From: Clostridiales bacterium
GTDB taxonomy: Bacteria; Bacillota; Clostridia; Christensenellales; Pumilibacteraceae
Assembly: GCA_003533505.1 (NCBI GenBank)
Contig: DQGD01000003.1
Coordinates: 34,252-98,251, forward strand
Reading direction: 5' to 3'
DNA: 64,000 nt
Shown here: piece by piece, positions 15,030 through 23,976 of the stretch
Numbering within the stretch: the first letter of the stretch is position 1
How the letters are laid out: every line of letters begins with the position of its first letter
The notes under the pieces: model-generated
Told to the model about the DNA's origin: nothing
The model's input: only the letters and a program-made list of their open reading frames with translations
The model's database searches: none
Program-made: the position numbers and the translations under genes

Positions 15030-17933
15030 TTACACCATCGAGCCGGTGTCGATATAGTGCTTGATTGCGGCGTTGTTTATGATTTGATAGGCAAACCTGC
15101 CCACATTCGCTTCGAGCTCGGCAAACTTGTTCTCGTTTGCGGCGTTGAAGTAAGTCATCATTTTCTCCAGAGTCGTGCGGTCGGCGGCATTCATGTCGTT
15201 CACCCACAGCGTAGTCTTATAGCTTGCGCCGTCCGTCTGCGACTTGTCAATGACAAAAGTCACCGCAACATCGTCCGTCGAGAGCAGTCGCACGTCCGAC
15301 GACGAGTTGTCGAGGTACTGCGCCAGCGAGTAGTCATAGGTGATATACATAATATCTTCGGAGCCGTTCTCATAGTAGCCGATCACCGCGCCCAAGTCCT
15401 CGTCGGGCTTGCTTACCGCCGCGAACGCCGCAGTTATGTTGTTGAGATTGTCGGTCTTATTCCTTTCCGCCGCGTAGTCATAAGCCGCGCCCGTCTTTTT
15501 CACGATATACCGTTTACCGTCGACTGTTTCCGTTTCGGGAATGTCGTAAACGCCCTTGAGGACCGTGTGCACGTCTATGCCGTCAATCGCGATTTGCTCG
15601 CCCTTGTACGCCTTTTCGGGATTAGACGGGAACACCTGCGCCGCGAGCAGCGAGAACACGTTGGGCACGGACATCTTTTCGTTTTCCACCGTCACGCTGC
15701 CGAGGGTATCGCTCATCTTTTTGATGAGGTCGCGGACGGGCTTGCCTATCTGGCGGTCGAGTTCCTGAGGCTTAAGCGAGCTCACGCCCGTTTTTTCCAG
15801 CGTAGCCGTCATATCGGCAGTACGCGATTTATCGAGGTTTGCATAGTCGAGCTCGGGCTCGGCGAGGTATTTGTCCTCCAGCCCCGGGGTAATGTCGAGC
15901 TTGACGATTATGCCCAGCGTGTCGCCGGCAATCGCGCTTATTATGTCACTGCCCGAGCCGAACGCCTCGCTCGTCGCCGTCGTAAATCCCACGGTCATGA
16001 ACTTCCTGTCCACCGTTACCGTTCCGCCCGTCGGTTGCCCGTTGTCATCGGTTAGCGCGATTACGTCATTTAGCTTGCCCGTGTACAGTCCCACGAACTT
16101 CAACTTCATCGACGAGGACAGCGTGCCGCTCGAGAACACCGATTCGGTCTGCTCCGCCATAAGCCGCGCGAGCATTTTGTCGGTGAGGTTAAATCTCAGC
16201 TCGTCGTCGGAGCAGTACAAAAACTGCTCGTCGCGACTGTTCGCTTCTTCGCCGCCCAATTTTTTGGTAAGCTTTCTCGAATCGAACAGCGCCTCTAGTT
16301 TCAACCCCTGAGTCTTTTCGCTGGTACCCACGCCCATAAGCGCGGCAACGTCCTTAAACTCCAGCTTCACATGGTCGCCCAGCACAAGTATATCGTACTC
16401 GTCCTCGGTGCCTCCGTCGATTTCCAATTTTACCGTGTGCGGCTCGGCTTTCAGCCTGTACAACGTTGCGAACACGGCTTCGGGGTGCGTGCCGTCCTTG
16501 AATTTCAGCTCGCTTTGCATATAGGATTTTTTGTTGATTACGTCCGTCCACACGGGGTTGAAGTAAGTCTTACTGTCAATGCCGCGGTAAAACTCGGTGT
16601 TCATGAGGTACTTCGTGCTAAACTCCTCGGTGAACTCGTCGCCGTAGTCAATGCGCGTGGCTCCCGGCACGTCGCTTACCGAATAGATAATGGCGCCGTC
16701 CTTGTACCACTTGTTCTCGAACAGCAGGCTCTCGTTGTCCTTGAGCATCTTGTCGACGTCGGCGTAGGCAACGGAAGCGTAGGTTTTGGCGAGCTCGACG
16801 CCCGTCAAATCCTTGCCCGAGAACGAAGTCGAGGCAAGCGCAGAGTACACGTCGAGGCGGATTTTGCCGTCGGTAACGTTCTTTTTCAAATCGAGCGCCT
16901 TGTCAATCGACTTGACCACTCCGCCCATAGCGCCGTTTATCGCGTCGGAAATAAACGCCTTCGCGTCCGTCTTTTCCGCGCCCTGCATTTTCAGCATACC
17001 GCTTATCAGCTTGTAAACGTTCGCCTGCTTCTTCTCATCCATCTGATTGATTAAGATTTCGGCGGTCAGGTTTTCGGCAACCTCGACGTCGGCGGTGACG
17101 AACAGGCTCTTGGGCAGCATCGTGGTAGCCGCCCATTTTGCTATCTCGGGCGCGTCGCCGAGCTGAGTCCCGAGGTAACCTCTGAGGTCAAGCTTCGCCA
17201 CCATGGACACCACGGGATTGCCGGACGCGCTCTTTTTCAGCGACATCTGCTCGATTGTGAGGTACTTGAGCGCGGGGTTTTCGTTGCCCTGAAGCTCCTT
17301 TTCGAGCTCGGCTTTCAGCACCGAAAACAGCTCTCTGTCGGTCACTTCCGCCGTGAAATCGGCCTCATAATTGCCCGAGTAGTCATAGCCTTCAACGAAC
17401 TTCGCGCGGATTTTCTCCAAATCCATGTTGTCGCGGTTGATAAGATTTTCGATTGCCGACTTGTTGTCGCCCTCCGCAGCCGCGGCGCGTACCGCCTGCA
17501 CCTGCGCGTCGAGCGGCGTAGTCGTCGAATCGCCGCCGTCGCTTGACGAGATTTCGCCTCTCAGCGAACCCGAAATGGAAGCAAAGCTATCGGAATCGAG
17601 CGCGCCGTCCTTGAGATACAGGCTTTCACCCACTGCCGCGTAAAAGCGGTCGTCGTCCTCGTCCGTCGGAGCGTTGGTCACGATAGCCTTTTCGTCGGCT
17701 TTATACAGCCCTCTCAGCACTCCGAAAGCGTCGACGAGCGACATATCGAAGTTCTTCTTCATATAGCTGTCGCCGAAATACCAGCCCACGCCCACTCCGG
17801 CTCCGATAATCAGCACGAAAACCAAACAGAATATAGCCAGACAGCCGCAGCAACCCAGCTTCTTCTTTTTTTCGGGCTTGTTTTCCTTGTTATTCTCTTT
17901 TCCCGGCTTTTTTTCGTTGTATTCGTCTTTCAT
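15030..17933 (-). CDS. Large single-pass membrane protein with extracellular domain, function unknown
   Basis: 967 residues. A strongly basic, Asn/Glu/Lys-rich cytoplasmic N-terminus (1 to about 25) is followed by a Cys-rich patch (LGCCGC) and one hydrophobic helix (about 28-52). About 910 residues then lie outside the cell, with no signal cleavage site and no sortase motif. The extracellular part is mixed alpha/beta and Lys/Asp/Ser-rich, with several stretches predicted as strands. No named family was recognised. It is monocistronic with its own promoter and strong terminator. Topology suggests a membrane-tethered envelope protein; any statement on function would be guesswork. Confidence 0.75.
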   Translation of the reverse strand: MKDEYNEKKPGKENNKENKPEKKKKLGCCGCLAIFCLVFVLIIGAGVGVGWYFGDSYMKKNFDMSLVDAFGVLRGLYKADEKAIVTNAPTDEDDDRFYAAVGESLYLKDGALDSDSFASISGSLRGEISSSDGGDSTTTPLDAQVQAVRAAAAEGDNKSAIENLINRDNMDLEKIRAKFVEGYDYSGNYEADFTAEVTDRELFSVLKAELEKELQGNENPALKYLTIEQMSLKKSASGNPVVSMVAKLDLRGYLGTQLGDAPEIAKWAATTMLPKSLFVTADVEVAENLTAEILINQMDEKKQANVYKLISGMLKMQGAEKTDAKAFISDAINGAMGGVVKSIDKALDLKKNVTDGKIRLDVYSALASTSFSGKDLTGVELAKTYASVAYADVDKMLKDNESLLFENKWYKDGAIIYSVSDVPGATRIDYGDEFTEEFSTKYLMNTEFYRGIDSKTYFNPVWTDVINKKSYMQSELKFKDGTHPEAVFATLYRLKAEPHTVKLEIDGGTEDEYDILVLGDHVKLEFKDVAALMGVGTSEKTQGLKLEALFDSRKLTKKLGGEEANSRDEQFLYCSDDELRFNLTDKMLARLMAEQTESVFSSGTLSSSMKLKFVGLYTGKLNDVIALTDDNGQPTGGTVTVDRKFMTVGFTTATSEAFGSGSDIISAIAGDTLGIIVKLDITPGLEDKYLAEPELDYANLDKSRTADMTATLEKTGVSSLKPQELDRQIGKPVRDLIKKMSDTLGSVTVENEKMSVPNVFSLLAAQVFPSNPEKAYKGEQIAIDGIDVHTVLKGVYDIPETETVDGKRYIVKKTGAAYDYAAERNKTDNLNNITAAFAAVSKPDEDLGAVIGYYENGSEDIMYITYDYSLAQYLDNSSSDVRLLSTDDVAVTFVIDKSQTDGASYKTTLWVNDMNAADRTTLEKMMTYFNAANENKFAELEANVGRFAYQIINNAAIKHYIDTGSMV

Positions 17934-18013
17934 AAAAACCTCTTGCTTGCGCCGCGACGGCTCCGCTTCGGAAGCGATTGCCGCGCCGCCCTTTACATTT
18001 CTTCTATGTTATT

Positions 18014-18042
18014 ATTTTACTTGCCTCGGTGACGTTAGTCAA
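18014..18042 (-). promoter_or_regulatory. Promoter of the 967-residue membrane protein gene
   Basis: TTGACT (18042-18037), a 17-bp spacer and TAAAAT (18019-18014) on the minus strand. The leader of about 75 nt contains a GC-rich self-complementary stretch. Confidence 0.75.
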
Positions 18043-18136
18043 CGCCGTCGTTGCCGTTATCGGCAAATTTAATTAAACTTTAATTTACGCCGTAACCTTC
18101 GCGGTTTTATAGCCGCGATTTTTTATCCGCAAGTCG

Positions 18137-18262
18137 GGAAATTAAGGATTAAGTCCTTTTCTCCCGTCGGGGATTCCACATCGCGAACATCGCTCCCCCC
18201 CCTTGGACCATGTTCGTTTCTCTGAATGACGTTGGAATCCCATACATGAAGCGATTACTTAG
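18137..18262. repeat. Dispersed repeat fragment
   Basis: A diverged copy of the ggattcca...cgcgaacatcg...ctctgaatgacg unit found at 6756 and 6993, followed by a reversed flank (ggaatcccatacatgaagcg). The gap 18043-18332 holds no gene. Confidence 0.65.
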
Positions 18263-18332
18263 CCTTTAACCGAAAAACAATCGCAGCGAGTATCGCGACG
18301 GCTCTCCCCGAATCGTCGCTCTCGAAAGCGAC

Positions 18333-18368
18333 AAAAAAACCGGCTTGCCGAGCTGACAAACCGATTTT
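18333..18368 (-). terminator. Terminator of galK
   Basis: A 10-bp stem with wobble pairs AATCGGTTTG / CAAGCCGGTT, a 9-nt loop, then TTTTT on the minus strand. Confidence 0.8.
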
Positions 18369-18408
18369 AACCGTATTTTACTATATTAAACCTAATCCGC
18401 GATAAAAG

Positions 18409-19587
18409 CTATTTCAGCTCCTGCGCGCCGTTTTCGACGCTCGTGGTGTAGAACAGCGCGCGGACGCCCATATCGCCGTAGTATTTCTCGTCGACGTACT
18501 TTATAAACTCGTCCACCTTGCTCTTTTCGACAAGCGCGACGGTGCAGCCGCCGAAGCCTGCGCCCGTCATGCGCGCGCCTATGCAACCGGGGAACTCGCG
18601 TTCGCGCTGCGACAGCGCGTCGAGGTAAGCTCCGGTAACTTCGTAGAGGTCGCGGAGCGAATAGTGCGACTGATTAAGGTACTCGCCGAAGGTCTTGAGG
18701 TCGCCCTTTTGCAGCGCGTCGGCGGATTCGAGCACGCGCGCGCACTCCTCCACGACGTGCTTAGCCCTGTCGTAAACCTTGCCCGAAAGCACGGTCTTGC
18801 CCACTTTTTCAAACTGCTCGGGGGTAATATCCGCAAGGCAGGTAATGCCCGGCAGCACGGTTTTCAATGCTTCCAAAGCCTGTTCGGTTTCGGCGCGGCG
18901 TTCGTTGTACTTGCCCTCCTGAAGCGAGCGCGGCTTGTTGCAGTTGGCGATGACGAGCGCGTAGTCGCCGAGCTCGAGCGGAACGTAATCGTACTCGAGC
19001 GTCTTGCAGTTGAGCAGTATCGCGTTATCCTTTTTGCCGAGCGAGGAAGCGAATTGATCCATAATGCCACAGTTCACGCCGTTGTAGGTATTCTCGCTTC
19101 TCTGCCCGAGCACCGCGAGCTGGACGAGGTCGACACCCTTGCCGCCGGCTTCCGCCGAGAACGTGGCGAGCGTCATTGCGGTGGCGACTTCGATTGAAGC
19201 GGACGAGCTGAGTCCCGAGCCGAAAGGCACGTCGGTGTCGTAGAGAAGGTCGCAGCCGACGATATTGTAGCCGTCCTGCTGCATAACGAAAGCCACGCCT
19301 GCCTGATAATCGCCCCATTTAAGGTCGCGATAGTCGTTAAGACGGTTAATGTCGAGCGTAACGCGGTCGGCGATAGTGGTCGCGGCGAGGCGGATTTCGT
19401 TTTTGCCCGTTTTTCTCGCGACGACGGCTGTTCTGAGGTTGAGCGCCGCCGGGAAAACCTTGCCGCCGCAATAGTCGATGTGCTCGCCGATAAGGTTCAC
19501 TCTGCCTGCCGCCGAGAACACGCGAAGGTCCTCGGTCGAGCCGCCGTAGATTTCGACGAAGCGCTTTTTGAGGTCACTGATTGTCAT
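18409..19587 (-). CDS. galK: Galactokinase
   Basis: 392 residues, typical length. A GHMP kinase that phosphorylates galactose to galactose-1-phosphate, the first step of the Leloir pathway. It shows the galactokinase signature GRVNLIGEHIDYCGG, the ATP-binding PFGSGLSSSASIEVA, the active-site region around CGIMDQFASSLG and the C-terminal GAGFGGCTVALVE. AGGAGAT lies seven bases before the ATG. It overlaps the upstream P-type ATPase gene by 14 bp and ends that operon. No galT, galE or regulator accompanies it here, so the rest of the pathway must lie elsewhere. It would use galactose released by the beta-galactosidase 6 kb away. Confidence 0.95.
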   Translation of the reverse strand: MTISDLKKRFVEIYGGSTEDLRVFSAAGRVNLIGEHIDYCGGKVFPAALNLRTAVVARKTGKNEIRLAATTIADRVTLDINRLNDYRDLKWGDYQAGVAFVMQQDGYNIVGCDLLYDTDVPFGSGLSSSASIEVATAMTLATFSAEAGGKGVDLVQLAVLGQRSENTYNGVNCGIMDQFASSLGKKDNAILLNCKTLEYDYVPLELGDYALVIANCNKPRSLQEGKYNERRAETEQALEALKTVLPGITCLADITPEQFEKVGKTVLSGKVYDRAKHVVEECARVLESADALQKGDLKTFGEYLNQSHYSLRDLYEVTGAYLDALSQREREFPGCIGARMTGAGFGGCTVALVEKSKVDEFIKYVDEKYYGDMGVRALFYTTSVENGAQELK

Positions 19588-22321
19588 GATTTTTATCTCC
19601 TATTCTTAATTTTCCGAGTAGAAACGCAAACAGAGCGAGTATAAAGTAGTTGGAAAGTATAACCGTTGTGAGGAACGTGATGTTGTTGAAGCCGATTTTG
19701 AACACCGAAATGATGTCGCCGAACGGCGTGACCGCGCCGATGCCTGCGAACATATCGAGGAACACCGTGAGCATCACCGTGCACAGCATTACGGTGAAAA
19801 TCACCAGAATCGCGCGGTAGGCATTGAACGGGCGGCAAATGGAAATCAGCGCCATTATGCCCGTGTAGACAACGGCTACGACGAGCATCGTCGTGTAGAT
19901 TTGCTCGGTAAGCCCCAGCGCCGCGCCGCCGATACGGTCGTAAAAGTAAACCGCCATTACCGCCGTCACCAGCGTGAGTCCGCCGGGCAGGCACCTTCTC
20001 AGCACGTTGCTTAGGAAACTGCCCTTGATTATGTTCTTGTTCGGCTGCAACGCCAGCGCGAACGACGGTATCGCTATGACGAACATTTCGAGGCAGGTAA
20101 GGTTGGACGTATCGAAGAAATACAGTTTCTCCGAGGTCTTTGTCACCGCCATGATTACCGCGATTATCGACAGCAGCACCGACATCAGCGTTTTCATCAG
20201 GAACAGCGTGCTCGACTGCTGAATGTTGTTCACCACTCGCCGTCCTTCCATGACAACCTCGGGCATCGACGAGAAGTTGGAGTCGAGCAGCACCAGATGG
20301 CTAACGTTGCGCGCCGCCTCCGAGCCCGAAGCAATCGCCACCGAGCAGTCGGCTTCGCGCATCGCGAGAATATCGTTCACGCCGTCGCCCGTCATCGCCA
20401 CGGTATTGCCCTTGGATTTGAGCGCCTTTATGAGCGTGCACTTTTGTTCGGGCGTGACCCTGCCGAAAACGGTGTACTTGTTCGCCGCCTCTATCACTTC
20501 GCGCGTGCTCATACCCTCGAGGCTGACGTACATCGAAGCGTTTTCCACGCCCACGCGCGCCGCCACTTCGGAAACGGTAATCGGGTTGTCGCCGCTTATT
20601 ATCTTGACGGCGACGTTATTCTCCTTGAACCACCGTATAACCTCGGGCGCGTCCTCGCGGATATGGTCCTCGATGACGATGAGGCACACGGGTTTGCGCA
20701 CGCCGGGCAGTCTGTCGCCTGTGATTTCCAGCGGCGAGTGCGCCAGCATCAGCACTCTGTAGCCGTTTCTCGCGTTCTCGTTGATAATGCGCTCGAGCTT
20801 TACGCCCACGTCCTTGACGACGAACTCGGGCGCGCCCAGCACGAACGTGCCCTCGCCCTCGAAAGTCACCGCGGACAGCTTTTTCTGCGAGGAGAACGGC
20901 ACGATGGTTTTGGGCGAAAGCGCCTGCGAATACCCGAACTTTTCCGCGAGCGCGAGCGCGGTCTGGTTATTGTCGCCCGTTGCCGTCAGTATCGAGCCGA
21001 TAATATCGCCGAGCGGCACCGAAAACGCGTTGCTCTTGCAATCCACAACGTCGTGCACGGTCATCGAGCCGTCGGTAATCGTGCCCGTCTTGTCGAGGCA
21101 CAGCACGTTTACCCTCGCCAGCATTTCTATGCAGTAAAGGTCCTGCACGAGCGTGCGCTTTTTCGCCAGTCTTATGACGGAGGTCGCGAGCGCGACGGAC
21201 GTGAGCAGAAACATTCCCGACGGAATCATTCCTATCACCGCGCCGCCCACGAGCTGAACGTTGGCGCGCCAATCCTCCCAGGTCATCGCCCTGCCGCGCG
21301 CGCCCAGCCACAGCAGGAGCGCCGCCACGGGAACGATGATTATCGATACCATTTTGATAATGAGCGAAACGGATTCGCGCAGTTCGGACTTCGGCTTCTT
21401 GTATTTCTTGGCGTAGCTCGTCAGCTTTTCGACGTAGTTAGCCGCGCCCACCTTGTCCACGCGCGCCCAGCAGCCGCCGCCCGACACAAACGAGCCGGAG
21501 TAAAGCACGTCGCCCTGTTTCTTCTTGACGGGAACGCTCTCGCCCGTGAGCAGCGATTCGTTGAGCTCCGCCTCGCCCTTGACGACGATTGCGTCCGAGC
21601 AAACCTGCTTGCCGAGCTCGACGTACATAATGTCGTCAAGCACGATTTCGGACACAGGGATCGTCACTTTTTCGCCGCCGCGCACGACGGTAGCCGTGGG
21701 CGACGTGACCAGCTTCAGCTTGTCGACGGTGCGCTTGGAGCGAATTTCCTGAAATATGCCGATAGCGATATTGAGCAGCACTATCACCATAAAGAACAGC
21801 TTTTCGATACCCGATTGGAACACGATGAGCGCAATCGCCACCGCGAACGTCAGCATATTGAAGAACGTAAAAATGTTCGACAGGAATATGTTGAGGTAAC
21901 TCTTGCCGTTCTTTACGTCCGTATAGTTGAACAACCCTTCCTCGACGCGCTTGTTGACCTGTTCCTGCGTCAGCCCCTCCTCAATCGAGGGATAATACCG
22001 CTCGGCTTTGGAAATAAAGGCGTCGGTGGTTTTAAGCAGCCGCGTTTTGGTGCGGTTTTTCAGCCTGTCCTTGGAAAGCAGCTCGGTATCGATTGCCGAA
22101 GTATTGATTTTGTACTCGTCCTTACTCAGCGGCTCGTCGTCGAATACCGATTGGTCAATTGCCTCGCCCACCTCGGTTTTGAGCCGATTGACGTCCGCTT
22201 CGCTTGCGGCGGAGGGCGCGACGGGGTTGAAGCTGTCGGTCGCCGTCGGTTTTTTCTCGTTTACCGCGCTCACGTGCCGTTGACGGACGGAGCTCGGTTT
22301 TTGTTGTTTTTCGTTACTCAT
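19574..22321 (-). CDS. Cation-transporting P-type ATPase
   Basis: 915 residues. An integral membrane pump. The cytoplasmic N-terminal extension (about 1-120) is Ser/Lys-rich. The actuator domain carries LLTGESVPV. The phosphorylation loop is LCLDKTGTITDG, and the hinge MTGDGVNDILAMREADCSVA is intact. About eight to ten membrane helices flank these domains. The membrane motif before the phosphorylation domain reads IGMIPSGMFLLTSVALA, resembling the CtpE/YfgQ-like group, whose PEGL motif is changed to PSGM here. Calcium or another divalent cation is the likely substrate, but this is inference. It follows the Bax1-like gene by 27 bp and overlaps galK. Confidence 0.9.
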   Translation of the reverse strand: MSNEKQQKPSSVRQRHVSAVNEKKPTATDSFNPVAPSAASEADVNRLKTEVGEAIDQSVFDDEPLSKDEYKINTSAIDTELLSKDRLKNRTKTRLLKTTDAFISKAERYYPSIEEGLTQEQVNKRVEEGLFNYTDVKNGKSYLNIFLSNIFTFFNMLTFAVAIALIVFQSGIEKLFFMVIVLLNIAIGIFQEIRSKRTVDKLKLVTSPTATVVRGGEKVTIPVSEIVLDDIMYVELGKQVCSDAIVVKGEAELNESLLTGESVPVKKKQGDVLYSGSFVSGGGCWARVDKVGAANYVEKLTSYAKKYKKPKSELRESVSLIIKMVSIIIVPVAALLLWLGARGRAMTWEDWRANVQLVGGAVIGMIPSGMFLLTSVALATSVIRLAKKRTLVQDLYCIEMLARVNVLCLDKTGTITDGSMTVHDVVDCKSNAFSVPLGDIIGSILTATGDNNQTALALAEKFGYSQALSPKTIVPFSSQKKLSAVTFEGEGTFVLGAPEFVVKDVGVKLERIINENARNGYRVLMLAHSPLEITGDRLPGVRKPVCLIVIEDHIREDAPEVIRWFKENNVAVKIISGDNPITVSEVAARVGVENASMYVSLEGMSTREVIEAANKYTVFGRVTPEQKCTLIKALKSKGNTVAMTGDGVNDILAMREADCSVAIASGSEAARNVSHLVLLDSNFSSMPEVVMEGRRVVNNIQQSSTLFLMKTLMSVLLSIIAVIMAVTKTSEKLYFFDTSNLTCLEMFVIAIPSFALALQPNKNIIKGSFLSNVLRRCLPGGLTLVTAVMAVYFYDRIGGAALGLTEQIYTTMLVVAVVYTGIMALISICRPFNAYRAILVIFTVMLCTVMLTVFLDMFAGIGAVTPFGDIISVFKIGFNNITFLTTVILSNYFILALFAFLLGKLRIGDKNHDNQ

Positions 22322-22348
22322 TTTTCACCGTCACATATAGATTTCGGG

Positions 22349-23110
22349 TTATTCTTTCTTGCCGAACATGCTCGCGATTATGACGAACAGGCGCAAAAAT
22401 TCGACGTACAGCCAAATGAGCGTGACCGTCAGTCCGAATGCCGCGCGCCACTCGTACTTTTTCTCCATGCGCGCGTCAACGAGCATGGTGACGTCCGACA
22501 AGTCCACGAGAATATAGAACGCCGCCAGCAGTACCATTATCGCCGACACAAGCATCGCAACCCAGGTGTTGCCGTAAAAAAGCTCAACCGTCTGCGGTAT
22601 GACAAAGCCCAAAAGCATTATCACGAGCTCGCACACGAAAACGCTGATTAGCGCGCCGAACATGAACGCGCGGAATCTGCTGCCCACGCGGATTACGCCC
22701 GTCGCGTACAGCGTCACCATTATCGCGAACGTTACGCAGGTCGACGCGAGCGCCGCGAACGCTACGCCCGGGTAGAACATGTCGATAAGTTTTGAGTACG
22801 CACCCACCATAAAGCCCTCGAATATCGCGTACAGCGTGCCTGCGACGGGGCAGCTGCCGGGCGCAAACGAGCAGATAAGCGAGCAGACAAGCGCACCGAT
22901 AGGCGCGACTATGCACGCCGCGAGCACCAGCCCGGGCATGCGGAACAGCAGTATCGCCGCGCCGAACGCCGCGACAAGCGTGATTGCGATGTAGTACAGC
23001 GCCTTGCCGGCAACGCCCTTGTAGGACGCAACCCGGGTTTCGTCGCTCAGCGCCTCGCCGCTGCAATAATTATCCATGTTTTTCAGCGCAGGATTAGAAG
23101 TTTTATACAT
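22349..23110 (-). CDS. Bax inhibitor-1/YccA-like membrane protein
   Basis: 253 residues with seven hydrophobic helices from about 35 to 250. The order and the C-terminal acidic/charged loop (YILVDLSDVTMLVDARMEKKYEWRAAFGLTVTLIWLYVEFLR, shown here only by its ends YILVDLS and YVEFLRL) match the BI-1/YccA family, whose members form calcium leak channels. The start is the ATG at 23110, preceded by GGAGGT 12 bases away; upstream in-frame codons lie in the promoter. First gene of the operon with the P-type ATPase and galK. Pairing a putative calcium leak protein with a cation ATPase fits joint ion homeostasis (inference). Confidence 0.82.
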   Translation of the reverse strand: MYKTSNPALKNMDNYCSGEALSDETRVASYKGVAGKALYYIAITLVAAFGAAILLFRMPGLVLAACIVAPIGALVCSLICSFAPGSCPVAGTLYAIFEGFMVGAYSKLIDMFYPGVAFAALASTCVTFAIMVTLYATGVIRVGSRFRAFMFGALISVFVCELVIMLLGFVIPQTVELFYGNTWVAMLVSAIMVLLAAFYILVDLSDVTMLVDARMEKKYEWRAAFGLTVTLIWLYVEFLRLFVIIASMFGKKE

Positions 23111-23171
23111 TTTTAAGCAATGACCTCCGTTATAATCGATTGTGAAAATTAGTTCTACTATTACAGATGAT

Positions 23172-23200
23172 ATTATACCCGAACAGCCCGGATTATGCAA
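23172..23200 (-). promoter_or_regulatory. Promoter of the Bax1 / ATPase / galK operon
   Basis: TTGCAT (23200-23195), a 17-bp spacer and TATAAT (23177-23172) on the minus strand. Confidence 0.8.
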
Positions 23201-23309
23201 GCGAAAAACGTCGCCGTTAAGCGTATATAATGTGATTTTAATATAAGGAAAAAACGCTTAAAAGTAAAAAGCGGTTAAAAAAATACAAATTTTTTATAAG
23301 GGCGGAAAA

Positions 23310-23800
23310 GCGGTTCCATGTCTGGGATCTTCAGGGCTTCGCTATCGCTCCGCCAGAGGTTTGACGAGGGAGAACGGAATGTGCGCGGCATAATGTAAAT
23401 AATAACGAAACCTTTCCGTCTACCCGTCATTATGAGGGAGCGGCTTTCCGCGACCGTAATAATCCCCCACAACAGAGAAATGCTCATCCTTATACGTCAT
23501 TTCGAGCGAAGCCCGGGAAATCTAGCGAAGCGCAAAAATTATAATAATGCGGCTTCGCCTAGATCCTCAGGGCTTCGCTCAGGATGACATGGATGGGATA
23601 GTCGTTCCATGTCGGGGATCCTCACGCGCTACGCGCTCAGGATGACGGCGGGAAAACGGAAACTTCTCGGTCGATTTTTAATTATAACGAAACCTTTTCG
23701 GTTTTCCTCGTCATTCAGAGGTTATAAGTATTCGTCCCCCGCTTATTAGGGCGAATACTTACAACCGTGGAATCCCCTGCATGGAGCAGATAATTATCCT
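23310..23800. repeat. Repeat island between the Bax1-like and giant lipoprotein genes
   Basis: Contains fragments at 23314-23370, a near-complete palindromic element at 23495-23588 (CGTCATTTCGAGCGAAGC.../...GCTTCGCTCAGGATGACA), another fragment at 23604-23646 and a perfect 10-bp inverted repeat TAAGTATTCG / CGAATACTTA (23725-23761). Each piece shares flanks such as ttccatg...gggatc and ggaatcccctgcatgga with copies elsewhere. No gene was seen in 23201-23976. Confidence 0.75.
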
Positions 23801-23821
23801 TATAAATTCGTCGGGAAAAGG

Positions 23822-23853
23822 AAAAGCGGCAGGCGAATTGCCTGCCGCTTTTG
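23822..23853 (-). terminator. Terminator of the giant lipoprotein gene
   Basis: AAGCGGCAGGC / GCCTGCCGCTT perfect stem with a short loop and T-runs on both sides, so it works in either direction. Confidence 0.9.
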
Positions 23854-23882
23854 TTGCTTGTTGTGCGCTTTCACGCTTTTGC

Positions 23883-23963
23883 ATTGCGTTTGCGCTTTTA
23901 AGTGTTGTTACGCGTATTACTTTGCGTTTGCGCTTTTAGGCGTAACTACGCGTCTTGCTTTGT
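23883..23963. repeat. Tandem imperfect repeat downstream of the giant gene
   Basis: ttgcgtttgcgcttttaag / ...acgcgtatta is repeated about twice with a period near 39 bp (tttgcgtttgcgctttta recurs). It lies in the 3' untranslated region before the terminator. Confidence 0.7.
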
Positions 23964-23976
23964 GCGTTTTAGCGTA

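Noticed and set aside
20297..22651. A 784-codon open frame antisense to the P-type ATPase
   Set aside because: The opposite strand has full family motifs. The antisense product is Arg/His/Val-rich, as expected from GC-rich third positions.
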